Source: Devosia sp. | Lineage (GTDB): Bacteria > Pseudomonadota > Alphaproteobacteria > Rhizobiales > Devosiaceae | Length of the DNA: 64,000 nucleotides | Direction: 5' to 3' | Assembly: GCF_028290625.1 (NCBI RefSeq) | Contig: NZ_JAQGJM010000009.1 | Location: forward strand, 1 to 64,000 | Made by a program: the position numbers and the translations under genes | Shown here: positions 25,873-33,656 of the stretch, in pieces | How positions within the stretch are numbered: the stretch's first letter is position 1 | Layout of the letters: each line of letters begins with the position of its first letter | Notes under the pieces: model-generated | The model's input: the letters and a program-made list of their open reading frames with translations, nothing else | What the model was told of the DNA's origin: nothing | Database searches by the model: none

Positions 25873-27180
25873 TCAGGAAGCAGGCGCGGCGCCGCACGTC
25901 TTGGTTGCGGTATCGAGATGACCACAACCGGTAAGCGGATCGGTCCAGTCGGCTTCGATGCCCTTGTCTTCAGGCAGGACGTCGGACCAGGCATCGCCGG
26001 GTACTTCTACAGTCTGCTTGACGATTTCGAACTGGCCGTCGGCCTGGATTTCGCCGATCAGCACTGGCTTGGTCAGGTGATGGTTCGGCAGGACGGTGGC
26101 GGTGCCGCCGGTCAGGTTCGGCACGGAGAGGCCGACGATGGCCTTGAGCACGGCATCGGTATCGGTAGTGCCGGCCTTTTCGACGGCCGCAACCCACAGG
26201 TTGAAGCCAAGGTAAGCGGCTTCCATCGGGTCGTTGGTGGTGCGGGTGTCATTGCCGATATAGGTGTGCCAGGCGCCGATGAAGGCGGCGTTTTCCGGGG
26301 TATCGACGGACTGGAAGTAGTTCCAGGCGGCGAGGTGACCGACGAGGTTGGTGGTGTCGAGACCGGCGAGTTCTTCTTCGCCGACCGAGAAGGCTACGAC
26401 CGGGATGTCTTCAGCCGAGACGCCCTGGTTGGCCAGTTCCTTGTAGAACGGGGTGTTGGCGTCGCCGTTGATGGTGGAGACCACGGCGGTCTTCTTGCCG
26501 GCCGAGCCGAATTCCTTGATCGCGGCAACTTCGGTCTGCCAATCGGCGAAGCCGAACGGGGTGTAGTTGATCTTGATGTCTTCGGCGGCAACGCCCTTGT
26601 CGAGGAGGTACTGTTCCAGGATCTTGTTGGTGGTGCGCGGGTAGACATAGTCAGTGGCTTCGAGAACCCAGCGCTTCACCGAACCGCCTTCTTCGCTCAT
26701 CAGGTAGTCGACGGCCGGAATGGCCTGCTGGTTCGGAGCGGCACCGGTATAGATGACGTTCTTTTCAGACTCTTCGCCTTCGTATTGCACGGGGTAGAAC
26801 AGGATCGAATTGAGTTCCTTGAACACCGGCAGCACAGACTTGCGCGACGACGAGGTCCAGCAGCCGAACACGGCGGCAACACCATCGACGGCGATCAGCT
26901 CGCGCGCCTTTTCGGCGAACAGCGGCCAATCGGAAGCCGGATCGACGACGACGGCTTCAAGCTGCTTGCCCAGGAGGCCGCCCTTCTTGTTCTGCTCGTC
27001 GATGAGGAACAGCATGGTGTCCTTCAACGTCGTTTCGGAAATCGCCATCGTGCCCGACAGCGAATGCAGCACGCCCACCTTGATGGTGTCGTCTGCCGCG
27101 AATGCCGGAACGGCTATCGCCCCCATAGTCATCGTCACGCCGAGCCCCAGGCCCGCAATCATGCGGTTTACGACTGTCAT
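25873..27180 (-). CDS. urtA: Urea ABC transporter substrate-binding protein UrtA
   Basis: Periplasmic urea-binding protein (FmdD/AmiC-like fold) that delivers urea to UrtBC. The signal peptide runs to AVPAFAAD. The mature part has VGVLHSLSGTMAISE, AVFGCWTSSSRKSVLPV and LFYPVQYEGEESEKNVIYTGAAPNQQ, all diagnostic of UrtA. The 435-residue length is usual. GGAGGG precedes the ATG by five bases. It heads the urt operon behind a sigma-54 promoter. Confidence 0.97.
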   Translation of the reverse strand: MTVVNRMIAGLGLGVTMTMGAIAVPAFAADDTIKVGVLHSLSGTMAISETTLKDTMLFLIDEQNKKGGLLGKQLEAVVVDPASDWPLFAEKARELIAVDGVAAVFGCWTSSSRKSVLPVFKELNSILFYPVQYEGEESEKNVIYTGAAPNQQAIPAVDYLMSEEGGSVKRWVLEATDYVYPRTTNKILEQYLLDKGVAAEDIKINYTPFGFADWQTEVAAIKEFGSAGKKTAVVSTINGDANTPFYKELANQGVSAEDIPVVAFSVGEEELAGLDTTNLVGHLAAWNYFQSVDTPENAAFIGAWHTYIGNDTRTTNDPMEAAYLGFNLWVAAVEKAGTTDTDAVLKAIVGLSVPNLTGGTATVLPNHHLTKPVLIGEIQADGQFEIVKQTVEVPGDAWSDVLPEDKGIEADWTDPLTGCGHLDTATKTCGAAPAS

Positions 27181-27222
27181 ATTCCCTCCGACAGATTAGG
27201 TGTTTGCACCGCAGAGCAAATT

Positions 27223-27237
27223 GCAAAGCCCGTGCCA
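27223..27237 (-). promoter_or_regulatory. Sigma-54 (RpoN) -24/-12 promoter of urtA
   Basis: On the minus strand the sequence reads TGGCACGGGCTTTGC followed by A, an exact match to the sigma-54 consensus TGGCACG-N4-TTGC(A/T). The predicted start site is about 12 bases downstream (near 27211), leaving a leader of roughly 30 bases that contains the GGAGGG site of urtA. This implies nitrogen-dependent activation by an NtrC-type activator. I could not identify its upstream binding sites. Confidence 0.9.
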
Positions 27238-27239
27238 GC

Positions 27240-27848
27240 ACCTATGGGGAAGAGCTAATCGATTGATTCAATTGGGGATGAGGTCGTTTTCGGCAGCGAA
27301 GGGTTGTGTGGCTTGTGTCCAAACCGTGGCAGACTGCTGGTTCTTTAGGCAGGAGCATTAAGGCCTGATTAATGTTTGGGCATAATTGGCCGCAGTGACT
27401 TTGAAGAGGCAAAATCGGCAGAGGTGACCCGCCGCGACAAATCGGATAGTGTTGGTGCACCGAAGAAATTCTTCGGCAGAGGTCGTTTGCACCGACTACC
27501 TCGGCCCTGCGCCCGCATACGGCGCGGGGCTTTCATTCAGCTGAGGCCCATCGCCATTCAGCTGATGCCGGTCTGCAAATGCCGGTTCTCTGCGCTTCCG
27601 GTCCTCACGTACGAATGTACGCTCCGGTCCGGTTCTCGCGAACCAGCATATTCGCTACGCGGACCTTCGGTTCGACTCGGCCTGAGCCGAATGTGACCGA
27701 CCCGACATCGTTAATTTTGGTCGCTTGCGGCCCAATCTGCGCATAGTTTGCATGGAACGCATAAAATTGGGCGCTAATCTTGCTGCGACCGATGCTCGAT
27801 GTTTGTCTCGCCTCGTCGAGAAGACATAAGCAATCGGGAGTTGAGAAA
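27240..27848. other. Long intergenic region upstream of urtA and a small secreted-protein gene
   Basis: About 600 bp without a supportable gene. It holds the upstream control region of urtA, a 17-bp perfect palindrome (27460-27476), a short direct repeat (cattcagctga near 27534 and 27557), a CGTAC-GAAT-GTACG hairpin flanked by ccggtcc direct repeats (about 27598-27630), and a 7-bp inverted repeat spanning 27730-27772. The dense structure of 27500-27700 suggests a non-coding RNA or a repeat element, but no known RNA family can be named. Confidence 0.55.
27460..27476. promoter_or_regulatory. Perfect palindrome CCGAAGAA-A-TTCTTCGG
   Basis: Eight-bp arms around a single central base, in the control region between urtA and the divergent secreted-protein gene. 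It has the size and symmetry of an operator for a dimeric repressor. No regulator can be assigned from the window. Confidence 0.45.
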
Positions 27849-28178
27849 ATGAAGACTTTGATCGCAGTATCGGTCGTTGCTGTCATGGCACTGACGTCGG
27901 GCGCCCAGGCTGGCGGGTTCTTTGCCAAGCGTGCGCCTATCCTGACCAATATCACGGGCATTGTTGTTGGCCTCACCACGCGTGACATCAATGTGCTCAA
28001 CGGCAATACCGTCGCCGTCGGCAATAACAGCAGCATTCTGTCCGGTATCGGCAATGGCCTGCTGGGCGGCGGCTTGCTGAATGGCGCGCTCAACGGCAAC
28101 GGCATTCTGGGTATCGGTGGCCAGAATCAGACGCAGACCCAAAACCAGGGCCAGAACAACCACCACCACGGCTGGTAA
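27849..28178 (+). CDS. Small exported Gly/Asn-rich protein with His-rich tail
   Basis: A 109-residue protein with a signal peptide (MKTLIAVSVVAVMALTSGAQA). The mature protein carries Gly-Leu-Asn repeats (GNGLLGGGLLNGALNGNG) and ends with a Gln/Asn-rich stretch and NNHHHGW. The three histidines might bind metal. The repeats recall surface or adhesive proteins, but no family is recognised. The ATG at 27849 is preceded by GGGAG. A long stem with a weak T-run follows the gene. Confidence 0.75.
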   Translation: MKTLIAVSVVAVMALTSGAQAGGFFAKRAPILTNITGIVVGLTTRDINVLNGNTVAVGNNSSILSGIGNGLLGGGLLNGALNGNGILGIGGQNQTQTQNQGQNNHHHGW

Positions 28179-28192
28179 GCACTTGCGGCCAA

Positions 28193-28222
28193 GGGGTCGC
28201 GCCATGCCCGTGGCGCGGCCCC
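28193..28222 (+). terminator. Terminator-like hairpin
   Basis: A 12-pair stem (GGGGTCGCGCCA/TGGCGCGGCCCC, one G-U) with a six-base loop, followed by TCTGTT, sits between the secreted-protein gene and the convergent XRE regulator gene. Confidence 0.6.
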
Positions 28223-28226
28223 TCTG

Positions 28227-28886
28227 TTATAGACGGGCCGGCTGGTGCCAGAGTTTGAGGCTGTGGCGCATATCCCCAAGGCTATCGAGCCGGACTTCCT
28301 GGATGCGCACGTCGCGGTCTTTACTGGCGGCGCGACTGAAAGTGAGTTCGGTGAGGCATACCCGAACGCCGGCAATCGAGTGAATGGTGTTGCCGATGAC
28401 TGCCGACCAGGCCTCGCCCTCATGCTCGAACGGTACCGTGATCGACATGCCAATGACCCCGCCGGGGCTCTGGAGCAATTCAAGGTAGCGCCGGTGGGCG
28501 GGGGCGAAGGCCGGGTTGCGGCCCGGGTCCAAGACCCAGCCGAAGCGATCGAGCGGATTGGGCGACGCCTGATACGGAATGCTCCGCGCCAGGATATCCT
28601 GCGATGCATCGAGCAGCAGCAGATGCTGGGTGGAATGGGTCACGAAGTGCCGCAGCGCCAGCAGTGGATCGGCTTCCGGGCCCCAGATCAGGCGGCGAAT
28701 GGCCTCGATATTGTGCGGGCGCGGCAGGTCTCGCCCGCTCTCCCAGCGGCTGATCTGGCTTTGCGCCACCCCCAGACATTTGGCGATGGCATCCTGCCGC
28801 AGGCGCGAACGGATGCGCCATGCCCGCAGGGCGGAACAGATTTCGCTTTCCATGGCGTGATCTTGGTCGAACATCATGGGCAACAA
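28227..28886 (-). CDS. XRE-family transcriptional regulator
   Basis: A 219-residue protein with an N-terminal helix-turn-helix (IRSRLRQDAIAKCLGVAQSQISRWESGRDLP, residues about 25-56) of the Cro/C1 type. A C-terminal domain of about 150 residues is not recognised and could be a small-molecule sensor. Three Met codons lie within the first 12 residues, so the exact start is open. It is divergent from the outer-membrane-like gene at 29053, with an AT-rich 166-bp gap that is a plausible site of its action. Confidence 0.82.
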   Translation of the reverse strand: MLPMMFDQDHAMESEICSALRAWRIRSRLRQDAIAKCLGVAQSQISRWESGRDLPRPHNIEAIRRLIWGPEADPLLALRHFVTHSTQHLLLLDASQDILARSIPYQASPNPLDRFGWVLDPGRNPAFAPAHRRYLELLQSPGGVIGMSITVPFEHEGEAWSAVIGNTIHSIAGVRVCLTELTFSRAASKDRDVRIQEVRLDSLGDMRHSLKLWHQPARL

Positions 28887-29052
28887 AGCTCAGCAACGAC
28901 CAGAATAATATAGTTAATCAAATACTTACGGGCTGATTCTCGCGTCTTAATGGTGAATTTTAAGCAGCAAAAATCGGGATAAGCGCGTAGGGGCTACGTG
29001 TAATATTGGTTACCGAACTACGCGATCCTGCGAAGAAGGCAGGAGAACCGGG

Positions 29053-30210
29053 ATGATCGGGCGCGCATTTGGTACAGCATTGATCGCCACGCTGCTGGCC
29101 TGGCCCGCCGCGGCGCAATCCCCGCTTTCGATCAAGAGCCAGGTGGAAACCGGCTGGACCTCAAACGCCACCGACAGTGCGGCGGGGCAAGACGATCTTT
29201 ACGGCACCCACAGCCAGGAAATATCGCTAACCGGCGTCGCCGGGAACGCCCTGTTGCGCGGCACGCTGAGCATCACCCAGACGCGGTTCATGGCGACGAG
29301 CTTCGAAGACGACGACGAGGTGGCCGGCGGTATCGAGGCCGAACTGGCGCTGGGGGATGCCAAGCTGCGTCTGGGCTACGCCGTGACGCGAAGCTGGACC
29401 GGCGACGATCTGAATATCGAAGGGTTCATCATTCCCATCCGCAGCGAGGAGACGGATCACGAATTCGTCGGCACGCTGGTGGTGACGGGACCGGACCAGC
29501 AGGTGACGGTGGATGTCGCCGGACTGTGGGCCGTGCAGGGGAACAGTGAACTGGTCGGGCTGGGTCTGCCGCCGCTGAAATTGCAGCCGGATGTTGGCAG
29601 CGTCACCACACGCATTGCGTGGGAGAAGGCGATATCGCCGACAATGGCTGCGTTGGCGGCGATGGAAATGTGGTTCACCACGGTCCCCGAACTCGATCGC
29701 TACCTGTTTTTCCGGGCGCCCGCCGATGGTGGGCGGGTGAGCGCGGGCCTGCGGGTCGCCGCTGGCCCAGTGACGCTGAGCGGGTCGGCCGGCTTCGATC
29801 TGGTGTGGCCGAAGGGGCATGCCGATCTGCGCCGCACGTCGCCATATTTCGCGGTGGCGGCAAGTCTGGTGCCTACTGCTGGGGTGAGTTTGAGCCTGAA
29901 CGCGGGGACCGGCGTTGAACTGGTCGATCCAATCGATGGGGTAGCAGGGCACACATCGGCGATCGACCTGGCCGCCACAGTGGCCCTGGCGCCGCAGGTG
30001 GAGCTATCGGCCCAGCTTGGCTTCTGGCGTGAGGTGGGACTCTATGACACCAGCCTGATCCGGTCCCGGCGCACGGCGGCGCTGGGCTTGCGCTATGCGG
30101 CTTCGGCCCAGCTCAGCTATGGCGCGACGGTCTCGTTCGGCCACTACGACAATCCGGGCGAGAGCTACGACAAAACCGGCATTGCGTTTTCGGTCACCGG
30201 CAATCTTTAG
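29053..30210 (+). CDS. Putative outer-membrane beta-barrel protein
   Basis: A 385-residue protein with a signal peptide (MIGRAFGTALIATLLAWPAAAQ). The mature part is built of alternating hydrophobic and polar residues with many short strands, for example GSVTTRIAWEKA and AQLSYGATVSFGHYD, as in outer-membrane barrels. It ends GIAFSVTGNL and not with the classic terminal Phe. AGGAG precedes the ATG. No substrate or named family is evident. Confidence 0.72.
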   Translation: MIGRAFGTALIATLLAWPAAAQSPLSIKSQVETGWTSNATDSAAGQDDLYGTHSQEISLTGVAGNALLRGTLSITQTRFMATSFEDDDEVAGGIEAELALGDAKLRLGYAVTRSWTGDDLNIEGFIIPIRSEETDHEFVGTLVVTGPDQQVTVDVAGLWAVQGNSELVGLGLPPLKLQPDVGSVTTRIAWEKAISPTMAALAAMEMWFTTVPELDRYLFFRAPADGGRVSAGLRVAAGPVTLSGSAGFDLVWPKGHADLRRTSPYFAVAASLVPTAGVSLSLNAGTGVELVDPIDGVAGHTSAIDLAATVALAPQVELSAQLGFWREVGLYDTSLIRSRRTAALGLRYAASAQLSYGATVSFGHYDNPGESYDKTGIAFSVTGNL

Positions 30211-30229
30211 GTTCGGGCGGCATCGGGCG

Positions 30230-30431
30230 ATCACAGATTGCGTTTGGAGGAACTGTTGCCAGCGGACGCCGTTAAGGCTGCGAACCGTCGGTGCACTCCA
30301 GACATGACGGCGCAGGAATGGCGGCCGTATCCCTCCCCGGCTGCCATACGATCGGCAGACTGCTGCAGAGGCTGACGCTCCTTTGTGGTGTCTCCGGTGG
30401 GGGCGCGAGACTTCGGTTTCGCGCCCTTTTT
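30230..30431 (+). ncRNA. Candidate small RNA with CCCTCCCC loop and strong terminator
   Basis: The 260-bp gap before the oxidoreductase gene contains a nine-pair stem (ATGGCGGCC/GGCTGCCAT, 30318-30347, one G-U) whose 12-base loop carries CCCTCCCC. A strong rho-independent terminator follows (30401-30431). Single-stranded CU-rich loops of this kind are typical of trans-acting alphaproteobacterial small RNAs that block ribosome-binding sites. The 5' end is a guess and no promoter was identified. It could instead be the long 3' UTR of the upstream gene. Confidence 0.42.
30401..30431 (+). terminator. Strong rho-independent terminator
   Basis: Eleven-pair stem GGGCGCGAGAC/GTTTCGCGCCC with one G-U pair and a TTCG tetraloop, followed by TTTTT. 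It lies 190 bp past the outer-membrane gene and 40 bp before the oxidoreductase start, so it separates their transcription or ends a small RNA. Confidence 0.92.
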
Positions 30432-30470
30432 GTTGTCCCGCGCTTGCGTCAACGCGCCGGGGAGGGGACA

Positions 30471-32678
30471 ATGCCGCCATGCGCCGCTGTAGACGGCCGG
30501 GAGTGTGTGATGGCCCATGGCAAGCCGATCGTCGGTGGTGGACCCAAGAAGGTTCTCTATACGCTGCAGACCGTTGGCCGGATGGGCGTGGGCAAGGCGG
30601 CCAAGGCGCTGACCAGCAAGAACGCCTGCAAGGCCTGTGCCTATGGCATGGGCGGCCAGCGCGGCGGCATGACCAATGAGCTGGGGGAGTTTCCCTCGGT
30701 CTGCAACAAGAGCGTGCAGGCGCAATCGAGCGATGTGCGCGCCGCCATTCCGGAGCCGATTTTCGAGCATTCCATTGCCGAACTGGGCGAATTGACCGGG
30801 CGCGAGATGGAAAAGCTCGGCCGGCTGGGCACACCGATCTTCAAGGCGGCAGGCGCGGAGCGGTTCGAGCCGGTGGGCTGGGATTTCGCCATCGCGCATG
30901 CGGCGGCGCAGCTCAAGGTGACGCAGCCACAGCGGAGTTTCTTTTATTCGTCGGGGCGCTCGTCCAACGAGGCGGGGTTCATTTTCCAGCTTTTGGCCCG
31001 GGCCTATGGCACCAATAACGTCAACAACTGCTCGTATTACTGCCACCAGGCCACCAGCGAGGGGCTGAAGACGACGATCGGCTCAGGCACCTCCAGCGTC
31101 GAACTCGAAGACCTGACCGGGTGCGACCTGATCTTCGTGATCGGGGCCAATCCGTCGTCCAATCATCCGCGCTTCATCCACATGCTCAAGAATTGCCGCG
31201 AGCGGGGCGGGCAGGTGATCGTGATCAACCCGGCCAAGGAGCCGGGGCTGGTCAAGTTCGCGGTGCCGAAATCGCCAAGCTCGATGCTCAAGGGCGGCAG
31301 CGAGATTGCCTCGGATTATCTGCAGCCGCGCATCGGCTCGGATATCGCGCTGATGAAGGGGATCGCCAAGGCGGTGATCGCGGCGGGGCTGGAGGCGAGG
31401 GATTTTATCGCCGATCACGCGAGCGGGTACGAGGCGTTCCGGGCCGATCTAGACGCCTTGGCTTGGGATGAGATCGTGGCGGCTTGCGGCATCGCGCAGG
31501 CGCGGATCGAGGAAATCGCCCAGCGTTACGGGCAGGCTCAGAACGCGGTGTTTGCCTGGGGCATGGGGATGACGCACCATGTCCATGGCGTGGAGAATGT
31601 CGAGGCCATCGCCAATCTGGCGACCTTGCGCGGCATGGTGGGCAAGCGTTTTGCCGGGCTGCTGCCGCTGCGCGGGCATTCGAATGTGCAGGGCATCGGT
31701 ACGATCGGGGTCAAGCCGGTGCTGGCCAAGGACGTGCTGGGCAAGATGGAAGCGGCCTTCGGCATGAGATTTCCGTCCCAGCAGGGCATGGACACCATGG
31801 CCTGCCTCAAGGCGGCCGAGCGCGGCGAGATCGACGCGGCGGTGATCATGGGCGGCAACCTGTGGGGCGCAACGCCGGACACCGACTTCGCCAGCCGCGC
31901 CATGGGCAGCATAGGGTTCAAGCTGTTCCTGACCACGACGCTGAATATGGGCCACGTGCACGGGCTGGGCGACGGCGAGGTGCTGATCCTGCCGGTTACG
32001 GCGCGCGACGAGGAGTGGCAGCCGACCACCCAGGAATCGATGTTCAACTATGTCCGCCTCAGCGATGGCGGCATCAAGCGACTGGAGAACGTGCGGCCGG
32101 AAAGCCATATCCTCTGTGATATAGCCGTGCGGCTGCTGCCGGATTCCGCAATTGATTTCAAGGCGTTCGCGCAGCATTCTAAAGTGCGCGAGGCGATTGC
32201 GGCGATCGTGCCGGGGCTAGAGCAACTGGCAGATATCGATGTGGCGAAGAAGGAATTCCACATCAAGCACCGGGTGATGCATGTGCCCGAATTCGGCACT
32301 GCTGACGGAAGGGCGCATTTCGTGGTGACGCCGTTGCCGGTGCTGGAGCCGGGCAAGCTGCTGCTGGCGACGGTGCGTAGCGAGGGCCAGTTCAACACCA
32401 TCATCTACGAGGACAATGACAGCTATCGCGACGGCGCGGGGCGCGATGCGGTGTTCCTCAATGGCGCCGACATGGCGGCATTTGGCGTCAGCGCGGGGCA
32501 GGTGGTGACGCTCGCGTCCGACGTCGGGCGGATGAGCGCGGTGGTCAAGGAATTCGACCTGCCGCGCGGCAGCGCCATGGCGTATTACCCCGAGGCCAAT
32601 GTGCTGGTGGGCACGGCGGTGGATCCGCGCAGTAAGACGCCGGCGTTCAAATCGGTCCCGGTGTGGATCGAGGCGTGA
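30471..32678 (+). CDS. FdhF/YdeP-type molybdopterin oxidoreductase
   Basis: A 735-residue member of the bis-MGD molybdenum oxidoreductase superfamily, closest in pattern to the FdhF-like alpha subunits that include YdeP; the substrate is unknown. An N-terminal iron-sulphur region has Cys at residues 53, 56 and 78 (ACKAC and SVCNK). Moco-binding stretches follow, such as FFYSSGRSSNEAGF and VIGANPSSNHPRF, and a C-terminal molydopterin-dinucleotide domain (TVRSEGQFNT). There is no Tat signal, so it is cytoplasmic. ATG 30471 has GGAGGGG ahead; ATG 30510 is an alternative. The stop overlaps the next gene. Confidence 0.88.
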   Translation: MPPCAAVDGRECVMAHGKPIVGGGPKKVLYTLQTVGRMGVGKAAKALTSKNACKACAYGMGGQRGGMTNELGEFPSVCNKSVQAQSSDVRAAIPEPIFEHSIAELGELTGREMEKLGRLGTPIFKAAGAERFEPVGWDFAIAHAAAQLKVTQPQRSFFYSSGRSSNEAGFIFQLLARAYGTNNVNNCSYYCHQATSEGLKTTIGSGTSSVELEDLTGCDLIFVIGANPSSNHPRFIHMLKNCRERGGQVIVINPAKEPGLVKFAVPKSPSSMLKGGSEIASDYLQPRIGSDIALMKGIAKAVIAAGLEARDFIADHASGYEAFRADLDALAWDEIVAACGIAQARIEEIAQRYGQAQNAVFAWGMGMTHHVHGVENVEAIANLATLRGMVGKRFAGLLPLRGHSNVQGIGTIGVKPVLAKDVLGKMEAAFGMRFPSQQGMDTMACLKAAERGEIDAAVIMGGNLWGATPDTDFASRAMGSIGFKLFLTTTLNMGHVHGLGDGEVLILPVTARDEEWQPTTQESMFNYVRLSDGGIKRLENVRPESHILCDIAVRLLPDSAIDFKAFAQHSKVREAIAAIVPGLEQLADIDVAKKEFHIKHRVMHVPEFGTADGRAHFVVTPLPVLEPGKLLLATVRSEGQFNTIIYEDNDSYRDGAGRDAVFLNGADMAAFGVSAGQVVTLASDVGRMSAVVKEFDLPRGSAMAYYPEANVLVGTAVDPRSKTPAFKSVPVWIEA

Positions 32679-33628
32679 TCGCTCCCGTCGTCACAGTGCC
32701 GAGCGCTGCCTTGGCCGCCTCGGTGGCCAAGCAGGTCATGGGCGCTTCTCCCGTGGCGATCACGCGGTTCACCACTGGCGCGCAGCACTATGTATATGAG
32801 GCGCAGTTTGCCGAGTTGCCGCCGGTCGTGGTGCGCATCGGTAGCCAATCGGCGCATGCCGCGATGGCGGGCGCGGTGCATCTGTCGCGATTGCTGCGGC
32901 CGCGCGGGGTGCCGCTGCCGGCGCTGTTGGCCCAGGACATCGAGGCGCCTCTGCCCTGGATCGTGCTGGAACGGCTTGCGGGAGGCGATCTCGGTGGCGT
33001 CATCGGATCGCTGTCGGAACGCCAGCTCGATCGTATCGCGGCAGGTGTGGCCGCTGCGCAGGCGGCCGTGGCGCAAACGGGATCGGCGGGCCGCTATGGC
33101 TATGCGATACGTCCGGAGGATGCGCCTTTTGCCAGTTGGGAGGCCGTGTTGCGCGGCAACCTCGATCGATCGCGGCAGCGCATGGCGGCTCATGGCCTGT
33201 TCGATACCGGCCTGCTCGGGACCGTCGAGACCATATTGACCAGCCAGCGCGAGCGGCTGGCCCAGATTCCGGCCACGCCGTTTCTGCACGATACGACGAC
33301 CAAGAATGTCATCATCGATCCTGCCGGCGTGCTGTCAGGCATCGTCGATGTCGACGATCTGTGTTTCGGCGATCCGCGCTATCCCGCGGCGCTGACCCTG
33401 GCGGCGCTGCTGGCCTACGGAGGCCCGACCGGTTACGTCGCTGCCTGGCTCCACCATGCCGAGCAGGCCGGCGATGCGATTTTCAGGCTCTACGTGGCGA
33501 TATTCCTGCTCGACCTGATGGCCGAGCATGGCGGCGTGTTCAACGGCAATGAACAGCCGTCAAAGCCCGAGGACCGGGCGAGAATGCTCGCGGCATTTAC
33601 GGCGACTGTCGCGATGGCGCGCGGATAG
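32675..33628 (+). CDS. APH-family phosphotransferase
   Basis: A 317-residue protein kinase-like (aminoglycoside phosphotransferase fold) enzyme. The catalytic loop FLHDTTTKNVII follows the H-D-x4-N pattern, and GIVDVDDLCFGDP supplies the metal-binding Asp. The N-lobe has TTGAQHYVYEAQF and VVVRIG with the expected nucleotide-contact segments. The GTG start overlaps the stop of the oxidoreductase gene (GTGA), so coupling is likely. A GTG at 32663 is an alternative. The natural substrate cannot be told; most of this family are not resistance enzymes. Confidence 0.82.
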   Translation: MIAPVVTVPSAALAASVAKQVMGASPVAITRFTTGAQHYVYEAQFAELPPVVVRIGSQSAHAAMAGAVHLSRLLRPRGVPLPALLAQDIEAPLPWIVLERLAGGDLGGVIGSLSERQLDRIAAGVAAAQAAVAQTGSAGRYGYAIRPEDAPFASWEAVLRGNLDRSRQRMAAHGLFDTGLLGTVETILTSQRERLAQIPATPFLHDTTTKNVIIDPAGVLSGIVDVDDLCFGDPRYPAALTLAALLAYGGPTGYVAAWLHHAEQAGDAIFRLYVAIFLLDLMAEHGGVFNGNEQPSKPEDRARMLAAFTATVAMARG

Positions 33629-33656
33629 GTGCCGCCTAGCCTCTGTCCTCACGGGT

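Noticed and set aside
27454-27493. GGTGCA and TGCACC as an NtrC site near urtA
   Set aside because: The half-sites are in the wrong order and spacing for the TGCACC-N5-GGTGCA consensus, so no NtrC site is claimed.
32675-33628. Antibiotic-resistance kinase
   Set aside because: The APH fold is shared by many housekeeping small-molecule kinases. Nothing in the sequence or neighbourhood points to aminoglycosides.
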